A stretch of 64,000 nt of DNA from Bacillota bacterium (GTDB taxonomy: Bacteria > Bacillota_A > Clostridia > Lachnospirales > Lachnospiraceae), in assembly GCA_023443625.1 (NCBI GenBank), contig JAEZTQ010000079.1, positions 213,011 to 277,010 on the forward strand. Reading direction: 5' to 3'. A model generated the notes under the pieces. The model was not told where the DNA came from. It worked only from the letters and a program-made list of their open reading frames with translations, and searched no databases. Within the stretch, counting starts at the first letter, position 1. Each line of letters begins with the position of its first letter. Positions 1 to 8,588 of the stretch are shown here, piece by piece. The translations under genes were made by a program, and so were the position numbers.

Positions 1-335
1 ATAACAGGCTTTTTGAAGCAGAGGTATCAGGCTATGATACCGTTCTTTTAGAATGTATGTCCACGCTGCTTGCCAATGAATTCTTTAGCAGTGAGGACTA
101 CAACCATAATATCTTTACTGGGATAACAAAGCTTCAAAGAAGCTGTAAGCAGCTGGTAGTAATCACAAATAAGGTATTCTCAGACGGAGAGGCTTATGGG
201 GAAGAGACAGATCGGTATATGGAGGCTCTAGGGGGAGTGAACCGCACACTGGCTGCGCTCGCCGATGTGGTGATAGAGGTGGTTTATGGAATACCAATCT
301 TAATCAAAGGAGGGAAAGAATTTGAAATTGCTTAA
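1..335 (+). CDS. cobU: Adenosylcobinamide kinase/guanylyltransferase CobU, C-terminal part (5' end outside window)
   Basis: This is the C-terminal part of CobU, which phosphorylates adenosylcobinamide and then attaches GMP from GTP to build the nucleotide loop of cobalamin. The reading frame is open from base 3, and the residues LLECMSTLLANEFF followed by VVITNKVFSDG match the part of CobU after the P-loop. The first internal ATG is at 57, but the coding sequence clearly runs upstream of it, so this is not the true start. The final codons overlap the TTG start of cobS, which indicates translational coupling. The usual NEVG motif reads TNKV here. The kinase P-loop lies outside the window. The family call is firm; activity cannot be judged from this part. 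Confidence 0.82.
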   Translation, partial: NRLFEAEVSGYDTVLLECMSTLLANEFFSSEDYNHNIFTGITKLQRSCKQLVVITNKVFSDGEAYGEETDRYMEALGGVNRTLAALADVVIEVVYGIPILIKGGKEFEIA

Positions 336-1089
336 AGGCTTCCTCATCAGCTTTTCCATGTATTCCATTATCCCAATGCCGAAAATAGACTGGGATAAGG
401 AGAGTATGAAATATACCTTCCTCTTTTTTCCCTTTATCGGCTTAATTATTGGCGGTTTATCCTACGGATGGATTACTTTCGGGGTTAAGCAGGACTTAAA
501 TCCAGTCTTAACAGCGGTTATACTGGTATTGCTGCCGATTATTTTCTCAGGAGGAATTCATTTGGATGGCCTCATTGATACCTGTGATGCGTTCTTTTCT
601 TATGGTGATAAGGAAAAGAAGCTAGAAATATTAAAGGACCCCAGAACGGGTGCATTCGGTGTGATCGGCTGTTCGGTTTATTTACTTCTTAGTCTGGGAG
701 TATACAGTCAGCTGCTTCAAACGTCTGAGTATGCAGTCCTGCTTACGATAGGCTTCTTTATCAGCCGGGCTCTTGGTGCAATCGCTTTGCTCACTGTTAG
801 AAAAGCAAAAGCCACAGGCTTAGGCTCGACCTTTGCGGCAGCAGCGGACAATAAACTTATACTAGCTATGAATATATTCTATCTAATACTCGCATTTTTA
901 CTCATTTTCCTGATCAATGCATTACTTGGCGCGGTTGTACTTGTAGCTTTAGCATGCTTTTCCTACTGTTATATTTCCTCCATCCGGAAGAACTTTGGTG
1001 GTATTACCGGAGATTTAACAGGTTTTTATATCCTATCAGTAGAATTAATTATGCTTTTTATCCTAGCGATTGGAGGTATGGTATGTTGA
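322..1089 (+). CDS. cobS: Adenosylcobinamide-GDP ribazoletransferase (cobalamin synthase) CobS
   Basis: CobS joins adenosylcobinamide-GDP to alpha-ribazole to make adenosylcobalamin; it is an integral membrane enzyme. The 255-residue protein has the usual family length. It carries the DGLIDTCDAFFSYGDKEKK motif near residue 85 (acidic, Mg-binding), then DPRTGAFG, and several hydrophobic membrane segments. It starts at TTG 322, inside the end of cobU and preceded by AGGAGGG, so it is probably translationally coupled. Its stop overlaps the start of the next gene by 7 bases. The order cobU-cobS-(cobU-like)-cobC-cbiB is that of a late-stage cobalamin assembly operon. Confidence 0.93.
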   Translation: MKLLKGFLISFSMYSIIPMPKIDWDKESMKYTFLFFPFIGLIIGGLSYGWITFGVKQDLNPVLTAVILVLLPIIFSGGIHLDGLIDTCDAFFSYGDKEKKLEILKDPRTGAFGVIGCSVYLLLSLGVYSQLLQTSEYAVLLTIGFFISRALGAIALLTVRKAKATGLGSTFAAAADNKLILAMNIFYLILAFLLIFLINALLGAVVLVALACFSYCYISSIRKNFGGITGDLTGFYILSVELIMLFILAIGGMVC

Positions 1090-1403
1090 TCTTTGTTGTG
1101 GGCGGAGCCTATCAGGGAAAATACGAATTTGCCCTAACCTTAGGGCTTCCAGTAATAAATAAGCTTCAGGCTAAAATAAAAGAGCTTCTGCTTCAGGGAG
1201 CAGATGTCCGGTCTGAGGTTATGAAGCTGATTGATCAGAAGGACTGTGTCGTAGTCTGTGATGAGATCGGCTGCGGTATCGTTCCGCTTAAGAAGGAAGA
1301 CCGGGATTACAGAGAAATCGTAGGAAGGATAGCCTGTGAGCTTGCAAAGAAAGCGGACGCCGTATATAAGGTGGAAGCAGGCATTGCACTGAAAATAAAA
1401 TGA
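1083..1403 (+). CDS. Short CobU-like protein
   Basis: This 106-residue protein resembles CobU at both ends but lacks the middle. The N-terminus IFVVGGAYQGKYEFA aligns with the CobU P-loop, and DEIGCGIVPLKKEDRDYRE aligns with the NEVG-x-GIVP segment. The P-loop ends GKY where CobU and other P-loop proteins have GKS or GKT, so classic Mg-nucleotide binding may be lost. CobU is normally about 170-190 residues. The reading frame is open back to 954, but that would lie inside cobS; ATG 1083 overlaps the cobS stop and is the natural coupled start. It lies between cobS and cobC in the same operon as a second cobU. It may be a specialised kinase, an accessory subunit or a decaying paralogue; the sequence does not decide. 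Confidence 0.7.
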   Translation: MLIFVVGGAYQGKYEFALTLGLPVINKLQAKIKELLLQGADVRSEVMKLIDQKDCVVVCDEIGCGIVPLKKEDRDYREIVGRIACELAKKADAVYKVEAGIALKIK

Positions 1404-1978
1404 TAAAAATATATTTTGTACGTCATTTAAAAACGAAAGGTAATTATGAGAAAAGATATATCGGCAGAACGGACGAGAGCTTGTATGAGGCAGAAAAGCA
1501 GACCCAATTAACTAATCTAAAGGGCATACAGACAGTTTACTCCAGTCCGATGAAAAGATGTATCGAGACGGCAAGACTTCTAGCTCCCGGTAAAGCGCCA
1601 GTCATTATCGAGGGACTGAAGGAGATAGATTTTGGGGAATTTGAAAATAAATGCTATGAAGAGCTTAAGGACAATCCTGATTATATAAGCTTTATTGCCA
1701 GTAACGGCACAGGCAGTACTCCGCAGGGTGAAAATGCAATTGCTTTTAAAAACCGCTGCTGTAATGCCTTTGCAGGAATTGTTCAAAGCTTTCAAAAAAA
1801 CAGTAATCCGGTAATATTAATCGTATGCCATGGCGGTACTATTATGTCTATCCTTGAACGGTATGAGGTGCAGCAGAGAGATTTTTACGACTATCAGGTA
1901 AAGAATGGCTTTGGCTATGAAGCGGAGTATAACCCTGAGACAAATAAAATAACAATAATAAAGGAATTGATCGAATGA
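1400..1978 (+). CDS. cobC: Alpha-ribazole phosphatase-like histidine phosphatase CobC
   Basis: This is a histidine phosphatase of the phosphoglycerate mutase superfamily. In this operon it most likely removes phosphate from alpha-ribazole-5'-phosphate or adenosylcobalamin-5'-phosphate. The N-terminus IYFVRHLKT holds the Arg-His pair that forms the phosphohistidine; the usual RHGxT reads RHLKT, with Gly replaced by Leu. The second catalytic His is in VCHGGT around residue 143, and EIDFGEFENK is the acidic segment typical of the family. The 192-residue length is normal. It overlaps the preceding stop (ATGA) and is overlapped by cbiB. The family is certain; the exact substrate is inferred from the operon. 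Confidence 0.86.
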   Translation: MIKIYFVRHLKTKGNYEKRYIGRTDESLYEAEKQTQLTNLKGIQTVYSSPMKRCIETARLLAPGKAPVIIEGLKEIDFGEFENKCYEELKDNPDYISFIASNGTGSTPQGENAIAFKNRCCNAFAGIVQSFQKNSNPVILIVCHGGTIMSILERYEVQQRDFYDYQVKNGFGYEAEYNPETNKITIIKELIE

Positions 1979-2928
1979 GATACGGTTTTATCATAGGAAT
2001 TGCTTTCATCCTGGATTTGATATTCGGGGATCCCTACTTTCTTCCTCATCCAATCTGCCTCATCGGCAATACGATAAGCTTTCTAGAGAAGAAAATCAGA
2101 AGATGGCTAAAGAATGAGCTGCTTGGGGGAGCTTTATTAGTTTTCCTCGTATTGGTGCTTAGCTTTGGTATCCCCTTTGCAATATTATATGCGGCAGGCC
2201 GGATTAATAATTATCTTGCCTTAGTGATTGAGATTTATTTTTGTTACCAGATCTTTGCGGTAAAGTCTTTAAAGACCGAAAGCATGAAGGTTTATGATCC
2301 ACTCACTCAGAAGGATATGATAGGGGCGAGAAAATTTCTCTCCTATATCGTAGGTCGTGACACAGAAAATCTTGACGAAAAGGGTGTAATCAAGGCTACA
2401 GTAGAAACAATAGCCGAGAATACAACCGACGGAGTGATTGCACCGTTACTATTTATGGCGGTCGGTGGCGCACCTCTGGCATTTTTCTATAAAGCGATTA
2501 ATACGATGGATTCCATGATCGGCTATAAAAATGAAAAATACATCCGCTTTGGCAAATGTGCCGCAAGACTGGATGACGCGGCAAACTTTATACCGGCTAG
2601 AATTTCGGCCTTGATTATGCTTGTCGCAAGTGCTTTCCTAAGACTTGATTTTAGAGGTGCGCTAAAAATCTATCTACGTGACAGAAAAAATCATAAGAGT
2701 CCTAATTCAGCTCAGACGGAATCAGTCTGTGCGGGGGCACTTAGGGTTCAGTTAGCCGGAGCTGCAAGCTACTTCGGCCAGTTGGTAGATAAGCCGACGA
2801 TTGGAGATGCAATAAGGGCTATAGAACCAAAGGATATTGTTATAACGAATCAATTGATGTATCTGACATCAATTCTGGCAGTGATTATAGTAATCACGGT
2901 AAGGGGGCTTATATGGGGGCTGACATAA
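1975..2928 (+). CDS. cbiB: Adenosylcobinamide-phosphate synthase CbiB
   Basis: CbiB attaches (R)-1-amino-2-propanol phosphate, made by CobD, to adenosylcobyric acid. It is a polytopic membrane protein. The 317 residues include the family hallmarks: FGDPYFLPHPICLIG near the N-terminus, ETIAENTTDGVIAPLL near residue 145, NTMDSMIGYKNEKY near 180 and a C-terminal membrane segment. Length fits the family. The start overlaps the cobC stop by four bases, and cobD begins 16 bases before its end, so the genes are translationally coupled. CbiB and CobD act in consecutive steps, which fits their adjacency. Confidence 0.94.
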   Translation: MRYGFIIGIAFILDLIFGDPYFLPHPICLIGNTISFLEKKIRRWLKNELLGGALLVFLVLVLSFGIPFAILYAAGRINNYLALVIEIYFCYQIFAVKSLKTESMKVYDPLTQKDMIGARKFLSYIVGRDTENLDEKGVIKATVETIAENTTDGVIAPLLFMAVGGAPLAFFYKAINTMDSMIGYKNEKYIRFGKCAARLDDAANFIPARISALIMLVASAFLRLDFRGALKIYLRDRKNHKSPNSAQTESVCAGALRVQLAGAASYFGQLVDKPTIGDAIRAIEPKDIVITNQLMYLTSILAVIIVITVRGLIWGLT

Positions 2929-3980
2929 ATGCACACGGTGGTGATATTTATAGCTATGTAATCGAAAAGGGAGAGCTGCCGCTCGATTATTCGGCAAATA
3001 TTAATCCCTTAGGGCTTTCGAGAGAGGTGAAAAAGGCTTTTTTAACAGCAGCAGGCAAGCTCTGCAGCTATCCTGATGTTACCTGCAGAGGGCTAAGGAA
3101 GCTGACAGCGCAGTATGAGGGATGCCGCGAAGAGGAGCTCTTATTCGGTAACGGAGCAGCAGATCTCATTTATCGTATATGCTTTGCACTAAAGCCTAAG
3201 AAAGCGCTGCTGCCGGCACCCACCTTCTCAGAATATGGACAGGCTTTACAGAGACTTCCCTGTGACCTTGCATATTTTCACCTTAAGCCAGAGACAGATT
3301 TTATGATAACACAGGAGATACTTCCTTTGATTAACGGAAAGGAAATCTTATTTCTCTGTAATCCGAATAATCCTACAGGAAGAGTAACGGATCCGGCTTT
3401 ACTTTACCAAATAGCCATGCGCTGCGAAGAAGTAAACTGTATCTTAGTAATAGATGAGTGCTTTATGGATTTTGTGGCAGGGAAGGAGAAGCTAAGCTTT
3501 CAAAAGTATCTTTCACAATTCAAGCAGGTAATCATATTGAAGGCATTTACGAAGATATTTGCAATGCCGGGCCTTCGTCTTGGCTATCTGATGAGCAGTA
3601 ATCACGAAGTAATAAAGAAAATACAGGCAGCAGGACAAGCCTGGAGCGTATCGGTTCCGGCGCAGGCAGCCGGTGAAGCGGCTTTACAGGAAAAGGAGTA
3701 CCTAAATAGAACCATCAAATTAATCACGCAGGAAAGAAATTATCTTACGAAAGCTCTGATACAGCTGGGGTTTAGAGTGTTTTTCAGTGATACGAATTAT
3801 ATTCTTTTTCAGACGGAGGATATGTATTTATATCAGAAGCTGTATCAGAAGGGGATATTAATCAGAAGCTGTGAGAACTTTAAAGGGCTAGACAGCTCCT
3901 ATAACAGGATCGCAGTAAAGAGGAGGAAGGATAATCAGAAGTTAATTAGTGCTATCAAGGAGGTAATCAACCATGGCTAA
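2913..3980 (+). CDS. cobD: Threonine-phosphate decarboxylase CobD
   Basis: CobD is a PLP enzyme of the class I/II aminotransferase fold that decarboxylates L-threonine-O-3-phosphate to the aminopropanol phosphate used by CbiB. The 355-residue protein shows the start HGGDIYSY and [10 protein letters not shown], the NPNNPTGR substrate-binding turn near residue 150, VIDECFMDF near 180, and [16 protein letters not shown] near 209-224, where the Lys of FTK should bind PLP. ATG 2913 lies inside the end of cbiB with a G-rich ribosome site just upstream. Histidinol-phosphate aminotransferase is the main look-alike; the start motif and the operon favour CobD. Confidence 0.93.
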   Translation: MGADINAHGGDIYSYVIEKGELPLDYSANINPLGLSREVKKAFLTAAGKLCSYPDVTCRGLRKLTAQYEGCREEELLFGNGAADLIYRICFALKPKKALLPAPTFSEYGQALQRLPCDLAYFHLKPETDFMITQEILPLINGKEILFLCNPNNPTGRVTDPALLYQIAMRCEEVNCILVIDECFMDFVAGKEKLSFQKYLSQFKQVIILKAFTKIFAMPGLRLGYLMSSNHEVIKKIQAAGQAWSVSVPAQAAGEAALQEKEYLNRTIKLITQERNYLTKALIQLGFRVFFSDTNYILFQTEDMYLYQKLYQKGILIRSCENFKGLDSSYNRIAVKRRKDNQKLISAIKEVINHG

Positions 3981-5478
3981 AGCAATTATGATACAGGGAA
4001 CCACCTCAAATGCAGGAAAAAGCCTGATTACTGCAGGACTATGTCGTATCTTTGCACAGGATGGATACCGGGTAGCTCCCTTCAAATCTCAGAATATGGC
4101 GCTTAATTCCTACATCACCGAGGATGGGCTCGAAATGGGGCGTGCACAGGTGGTACAGGCAGAGGCCGCTTATAAGAAACCCGACGTTAGGATGAATCCT
4201 ATTTTACTTAAGCCCACCAGCGATAAGGGCTCACAGGTTATTGTTATGGGTGAGGTCATTGGGAATAAGAATGCAATGGATTATTATAAAAGCAAAACGG
4301 ACTATATTCCTCAGATTATGGAGGCATATGAGTCACTGGCAGCGGAAAATGATATCATCGTAATTGAGGGAGCAGGTAGTCCGGCAGAAATTAATTTAAA
4401 GGAAAATGATATCGTAAATATGGGTATCGCTAAGCTTACAGCCGCTCCGGTGCTTATCGTCGGTGATATCGACAAAGGTGGTGTGTTTGCTGCACTTTAC
4501 GGAACCTACCTACTGCAAAGTGAAGAGGAGAAACGCTATATTAAGGGGAATATCATTAATAAATTCAGAGGTGATGTTAAAATTCTGGAGCCGGGACTGA
4601 AGATGCTAGAGGAGAAAATTCCTGTTCCGTTTGTGGGTGTTGTTCCGATGTTAAAGGTAAAAATAGATGATGAGGACAGTCTGTCAGAGGTGTTTTCAAA
4701 TAGATTGGCCGCTTCAGAGCTTGACATTGCAGTCATCCGGCTGCCGAGGATATCTAATTTCACTGACTTTAATGCCTTTGATATTATACTGGGAACGAAG
4801 GTACGATATATTACGAAGATACAGGAATTTAGAACTCCTGATCTACTGATCCTGCCAGGTACCAAGAATACAATTGAGGATTTGAGATGGCTAAGAGAAA
4901 GCGGTTTGGAAGCTGAAATCTTAAAATATGTGAATGCCGGTAATCCGCTATTTGGAATTTGCGGTGGCTTTCAGATGCTTAGTAAAACACTCAGTGATCC
5001 TTATAACGTGGAAGGCGGAGGTACAATACAAGGATTATCCTTAATTGATGCCGATACAGTCTTCGAAAAGGAGAAAACGAGAACAAGGGTAATCGGTTCG
5101 ATTGTAAATGCGAAGGGTATCTTTAAAGCTCTGAACGGTAAGAAATTTGAAGGCTATGAAATTCATATGGGAATTACTGCTGTTAAGGAGCCTCTATCTG
5201 TCATAAAACAGCTTGACGGGACGGAAAAACCGGATGGAGCCTGTGAGAACAATGTATATGGCAGCTACGTGCACGGAATATTTGACAGTGAGGAACTGCT
5301 TGTAGAAATTGCTAAGCTATTGTATCACCGGAAGGGCCTTGCGTTCAACCCAGAACAAGTAGTTGATTTAAAGACACAGAAGGAGAAGGAATATAATAAA
5401 CTGGCAGACAGTCTTAGAGCTTCGTTAGATATGAAAGCAATTTATCAAATACTGGAGCAGGGAATAGATAAAGAATAA
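3973..5478 (+). CDS. cbiP: Cobyric acid synthase CbiP/CobQ
   Basis: Cobyric acid synthase amidates four side chains of adenosylcobyrinic acid a,c-diamide with glutamine and ATP. The 501-residue protein has the dethiobiotin-synthetase-like N-domain with [11 protein letters not shown] at residues 9-19, [11 protein letters not shown] near 36, and [12 protein letters not shown] near 133. The C-terminal class I glutamine amidotransferase domain has its nucleophile Cys in [10 protein letters not shown] near residue 330 and its catalytic His in YVHGIFD near 433. Size and domain order match the family. It starts 8 bases inside cobD. The first enzymes of corrin ring synthesis are not in the window; they may lie upstream. 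Confidence 0.95.
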   Translation: MAKAIMIQGTTSNAGKSLITAGLCRIFAQDGYRVAPFKSQNMALNSYITEDGLEMGRAQVVQAEAAYKKPDVRMNPILLKPTSDKGSQVIVMGEVIGNKNAMDYYKSKTDYIPQIMEAYESLAAENDIIVIEGAGSPAEINLKENDIVNMGIAKLTAAPVLIVGDIDKGGVFAALYGTYLLQSEEEKRYIKGNIINKFRGDVKILEPGLKMLEEKIPVPFVGVVPMLKVKIDDEDSLSEVFSNRLAASELDIAVIRLPRISNFTDFNAFDIILGTKVRYITKIQEFRTPDLLILPGTKNTIEDLRWLRESGLEAEILKYVNAGNPLFGICGGFQMLSKTLSDPYNVEGGGTIQGLSLIDADTVFEKEKTRTRVIGSIVNAKGIFKALNGKKFEGYEIHMGITAVKEPLSVIKQLDGTEKPDGACENNVYGSYVHGIFDSEELLVEIAKLLYHRKGLAFNPEQVVDLKTQKEKEYNKLADSLRASLDMKAIYQILEQGIDKE

Positions 5479-5502
5479 ACTGACAGCGGAAGGGAGAAAT
5501 TC

Positions 5503-6027
5503 ATGAAAGGATTAATTCATATTTATTGTGGGGAGGGCAAGGGTAAAACAACTGCGGCACTGGGACTTACTATGCGTGCCTGCGGTGGGGAGTATCATGT
5601 GGTATTCACCCAGTTTATTAAAGCCTGGGATACGTGTGAATTAGAGATTTTACGAAGCCTTCCCAAAACTACAATACTGCGCGGCGAATTTCCTACTAAG
5701 TTTTCTAAGGATTATACGAAAGAGGAGAGGGAGGAGGTCTTTCGTGAGAATAACAGATTGTTTCAGGAAGCTTTATCCTGTATGAATACTACTGCTAAGA
5801 CACTTCTTATCCTTGATGAAATTATCGGTTCGATGGATAAGCAGCTGATTGACAATAATTTGGTATATCATTACCTGAAACATAAAAATCCTGCTACCGA
5901 GGTGGTTCTGACAGGACGTAACCCTTCCGAGCAGTTAATTGAGCTTGCAGATTATGTTTCTGAAATCAGAAAGATTAAACATCCTTATGAAAAGGGTATA
6001 ACAGCACGAAAGGGGATTGAATTCTGA
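5503..6027 (+). CDS. cobO: Cob(I)alamin adenosyltransferase, CobO/BtuR type
   Basis: This enzyme transfers the 5'-deoxyadenosyl group of ATP to cobalt(I) of corrinoids. The 174 residues begin with a P-loop in the order typical of CobO/BtuR, GEGKGKTTAALG at residues 9-20, followed by FTQFIKAWDTCELEIL and the Walker B-like LLILDEIIGSMD near 108. The C-terminal EIRKIKHPYEKGITARKGIEF matches the family ending. It follows cbiP by 24 bases with a GGGAG-type ribosome site and ends in a TGATG overlap with cbiC. Unrelated PduO- and EutT-type adenosyltransferases are excluded by the motif. Confidence 0.93.
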   Translation: MKGLIHIYCGEGKGKTTAALGLTMRACGGEYHVVFTQFIKAWDTCELEILRSLPKTTILRGEFPTKFSKDYTKEEREEVFRENNRLFQEALSCMNTTAKTLLILDEIIGSMDKQLIDNNLVYHYLKHKNPATEVVLTGRNPSEQLIELADYVSEIRKIKHPYEKGITARKGIEF

Positions 6028-6653
6028 TGGAACAGCTAAGACCGGAGGATATCGAGAAGAAAAGCTTTGAGATCATCACCAAAGAATTAGGTGAGATAAC
6101 GCTTGAGGATAGGCTGGCACCGATTATAAAGCGTGTTATTCATACAACCGCAGACTTTGATTATCTGAATAATCTCTGCTTTTCTGAAAATGTTGTAGAG
6201 CAGGCAATAAAGGCCATTAAAAATGGTGCGGCTATTGTGACAGATACGAATATGGCTTTATCTGGGATTAATAAGCAGGCGCTATCGAAAGGCGGCGGTA
6301 CCGCTCATTGTTTTATGGCAGAGGAGGATGTGGCAAGAGAGGCCAAAGAAAAAAATGTAACAAGAGCAAGTATCTCCATGGAGAAAGCGCTGCAACTGAA
6401 AAAGCAGATAATTTTCGCAATCGGTAATGCACCTACTGCCTTAATCAAACTGGAGGAGCTGATTAGAGAGAAGAAGGTGCAGCCGGCCCTAATTATCGGA
6501 GTTACGGTCGGCTTTGTTAATGTAATTGAATCTAAGGAATTGATTATGAAGACGGATGTGCCATATATAGTTGCGAAAGGGAGAAAGGGCGGCAGCAATG
6601 TAGCAGCCGCCATAGTCAATGCACTTCTTTATATGACTTATCCCCGCGATTGA
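6027..6653 (+). CDS. cbiC: Precorrin-8X / cobalt-precorrin-8 methylmutase CbiC
   Basis: CbiC moves the methyl group from C-11 to C-12 in (cobalt-)precorrin-8 to give (hydrogeno)cobyrinic acid. In the 208-residue protein the likely proton-relay histidine is His39 in RVIHTTADFDY. Further family segments are GAAIVTDTNMALSGI near residue 68, GNAPTALIKL near 137, and IGVTVGFVNVIESKE near 157-171, followed by a glycine-rich GRKGGSNVAAA. It overlaps the cobO stop by one base (TGATG). It is the only ring-forming enzyme visible, so the rest of the anaerobic pathway must be elsewhere or upstream. It is the last gene of the operon before a hairpin terminator. Confidence 0.94.
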   Translation: MEQLRPEDIEKKSFEIITKELGEITLEDRLAPIIKRVIHTTADFDYLNNLCFSENVVEQAIKAIKNGAAIVTDTNMALSGINKQALSKGGGTAHCFMAEEDVAREAKEKNVTRASISMEKALQLKKQIIFAIGNAPTALIKLEELIREKKVQPALIIGVTVGFVNVIESKELIMKTDVPYIVAKGRKGGSNVAAAIVNALLYMTYPRD

Positions 6654-6760
6654 AGGGTGAAAAATAAAGCGATAAATAATGATTAGTGCTGACAATTGAT
6701 TGGAATTATGATAGGTGTGTTAATATATATTGCAGTAGAAGGTCAGAATAAATGATACAA

Positions 6761-6805
6761 ACAGCCTGGGAAACTAGAACTATCGGTGACCTCGGCTGTT
6801 TTTGT
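6761..6805 (+). terminator. Probable terminator of the cobalamin operon
   Basis: ACAGCC (6761-6766) pairs with GGCTGT (6794-6799), followed by a T-rich run. The 27-base loop is long, and a competing pairing AGGTCA (6740-6745) with TGACCT (6787-6792) is possible. It lies about 110 bases after cbiC. A weak but plausible Rho-independent terminator. Confidence 0.5.
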
Positions 6806-6965
6806 TATTAAATATTTTCAGGTATACATTACGGGATACTCCTTGCTTTTATTACAAGAGCACTTTATAAACGTATCTTTTTCTATAAAAATATTGTTAA
6901 GAACGTAAAATTGAATAAGTTTTTACATTCCTTCAGAGCATTGTATAAATTTAATAAATTAGTTG

Positions 6966-6993
6966 TTGATTTTTAGAAATAATATGTTAAAAT
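6966..6993 (+). promoter_or_regulatory. Promoter of the sugar transport operon
   Basis: TTGATT (6966-6971) and TAAAAT (6988-6993) are spaced by 16 bases and resemble a vegetative promoter. The putative operators begin 7 bases after the -10 box, as expected for a repressor-controlled promoter. No other gene lies between here and the binding-protein gene at 7104. Confidence 0.5.
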
Positions 6994-7000
6994 AGTAATT

Positions 7001-7037
7001 GGAAACGTTACCGGAAAGGTTACTGATAACGTTACCA
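7001..7037 (+). promoter_or_regulatory. Tandem LacI/CcpA-type operators
   Basis: GGAAACGTTACC (7001-7012) and GATAACGTTACC (7025-7036) are near-palindromic around a central CG, and a weaker GGAAAGGTTACT lies between them. Both fit the general LacI-family operator and are close to the cre consensus bound by CcpA. A LacI-type repressor is encoded at the end of the same cluster (11967-13001) and is the first candidate to bind here. The sites lie at the expected transcription start, where a bound repressor would block initiation. Confidence 0.6.
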
Positions 7038-7103
7038 ATAAAAATTATCGTGAAACTTGAATAGCATTATAGTGCTATTCAACAAAGAGAAGGAGAGGAA
7101 AGC

Positions 7104-8531
7104 ATGAAAAAAATTAGCAGACTTATGGCAATTCTTTTTACACTGATTCTGGCTGCAGGTTCACTTATGGCGTGTGGTAAGAATGATGCAAAATCAGAAG
7201 ATACCGGGAGCGGCAAAGTTACTGATACTTCTAAGGAAGATAGTAGCGGCGATGAAAAAGCAGATGAGATTTATTATTTGAATTTTAAGCCTGAGATTGC
7301 TGAAGTTTACGACAAGATAGCTGCAGATTATGAAGCGGAAACTGGTGTCAAAGTAAAGGTGGTTACGGCAGCAAGCGGTACATATGAGCAGACTTTAAAA
7401 TCAGAGGTAGCAAAATCAGATCCTCCGACAATCTTTCAGATTAACGGACCAGTAGGCTATGAATCCTGGAAGGATTATTGTCTAGACTTAAAGGATACCA
7501 AGCTATACAGCTATCTATCGGATCAGTCCTTAGCTGTTACCGCAGGGGATGGTGTTTACGGTGTTCCTTATGTTGTAGAAGGCTATGGTATCATTTATAA
7601 TAAATCTATAATGGATAAATATTTTGCACTTTCTAATAAGGCATCCGAATATACCTCTATGGATCAGGTCAATAATTTTGCAGCCTTAAAGGCAGTTGTA
7701 GAAGATATGACAATGAATAAGGATGCTTTAGGTATTCAGGGTGTATTTGCATCTACCTCCTTAGGCGCTGGTGAGCAATGGAGATGGCAGACACATCTGG
7801 CAAATATGCCTCTATACTATGAATTCAAGGATAATACCTCCTTTGACAGCCCTACACTGGCAGGCCTTGCAGCAAGTGAGATTACATTTAAGTATGCTGA
7901 TAACTTTAAGAACATATTTGATCTTTATGTGAATAATTCAATCAGCCAGGCTGGACTTCTCGGAAGTAAGACAGTGAATGATTCCATGGCAGAATTCGCC
8001 CTTGGTCAGGTTGCCATGGTACAGAACGGAAACTGGGCCTGGTCGCAAATCAGTGGTGTTGAAGGAAATGTTGTAAAAGAAGAAGATATTAAGTTTATGC
8101 CGATTTATACGGGCATGAGCGGAGAAGAAAAACAAGGGCTTAGTGTTGGTACGGAGAATTATTTTGCTATCAATTGTAAAGTATCCGAAGCAAAACAGAA
8201 GGCTTCCATTGCTTTCATCGAGTGGCTTTTTACCAGTGATAAAGGGAAAGAATATGTGACAAAGCAGTTAGGCTTTATCGCTCCTTTTACGACCTTTAAA
8301 GAGGATGAGAAGCCTGCCGATCCGTTAGCAAGAGAAGTACTTTCCTGGATGGAGAAGGATGGTATTAGTAGTGTAGGCTGGACCTTTGCAGCTTTCCCGA
8401 GCGAGCAGTTCAAGAATTATTTTGGCGATGCATTATTAGAATATGTGCAGGGAAGCAAGAGCTGGGAAGAGGTAGTAACTGTTGTTAAGGACTCCTGGAA
8501 ATCAGAAAGAGCAAATGCAGCAGCAAAATAG
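7104..8531 (+). CDS. Sugar ABC transporter substrate-binding lipoprotein (family 1, MalE-like)
   Basis: This is an extracytoplasmic binding protein for a carbohydrate importer. The N-terminal signal has a lipobox ending LMAC with Cys24 as the lipid-anchored residue, followed by a Ser/Asp/Lys-rich linker to about residue 55. The mature part reads as a family 1 solute-binding protein: SGTYEQTLKSEVAKSD and TIFQINGP near the N-lobe, YGVPYVVEGYGIIYNK near 151, MVQNGNWAW near 305. The length of 475 residues is somewhat long for the group. It is followed by two permease genes and a 4-alpha-glucanotransferase, so the ligand is probably maltose, maltodextrin or another alpha-glucan. No ATPase gene is present; a shared MsmX-type ATPase is likely elsewhere. 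Confidence 0.88.
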   Translation: MKKISRLMAILFTLILAAGSLMACGKNDAKSEDTGSGKVTDTSKEDSSGDEKADEIYYLNFKPEIAEVYDKIAADYEAETGVKVKVVTAASGTYEQTLKSEVAKSDPPTIFQINGPVGYESWKDYCLDLKDTKLYSYLSDQSLAVTAGDGVYGVPYVVEGYGIIYNKSIMDKYFALSNKASEYTSMDQVNNFAALKAVVEDMTMNKDALGIQGVFASTSLGAGEQWRWQTHLANMPLYYEFKDNTSFDSPTLAGLAASEITFKYADNFKNIFDLYVNNSISQAGLLGSKTVNDSMAEFALGQVAMVQNGNWAWSQISGVEGNVVKEEDIKFMPIYTGMSGEEKQGLSVGTENYFAINCKVSEAKQKASIAFIEWLFTSDKGKEYVTKQLGFIAPFTTFKEDEKPADPLAREVLSWMEKDGISSVGWTFAAFPSEQFKNYFGDALLEYVQGSKSWEEVVTVVKDSWKSERANAAAK

Positions 8532-8588
8532 TGCGGTTAACAGAGCAAAGCTTTTACAGCCAGATTTACATATCAAATGGAGATTACG

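Noticed and set aside
954..1082. Longer N-terminus for the short CobU-like protein
   Set aside because: It lies wholly inside cobS in another frame, and the P-loop begins right after ATG 1083.
6740..6792. Riboswitch or attenuator after cbiC, from the alternative pairing AGGTCA/TGACCT
   Set aside because: There is no downstream gene within 300 bases that would be controlled, and no known riboswitch motif. The simple terminator reading is kept.
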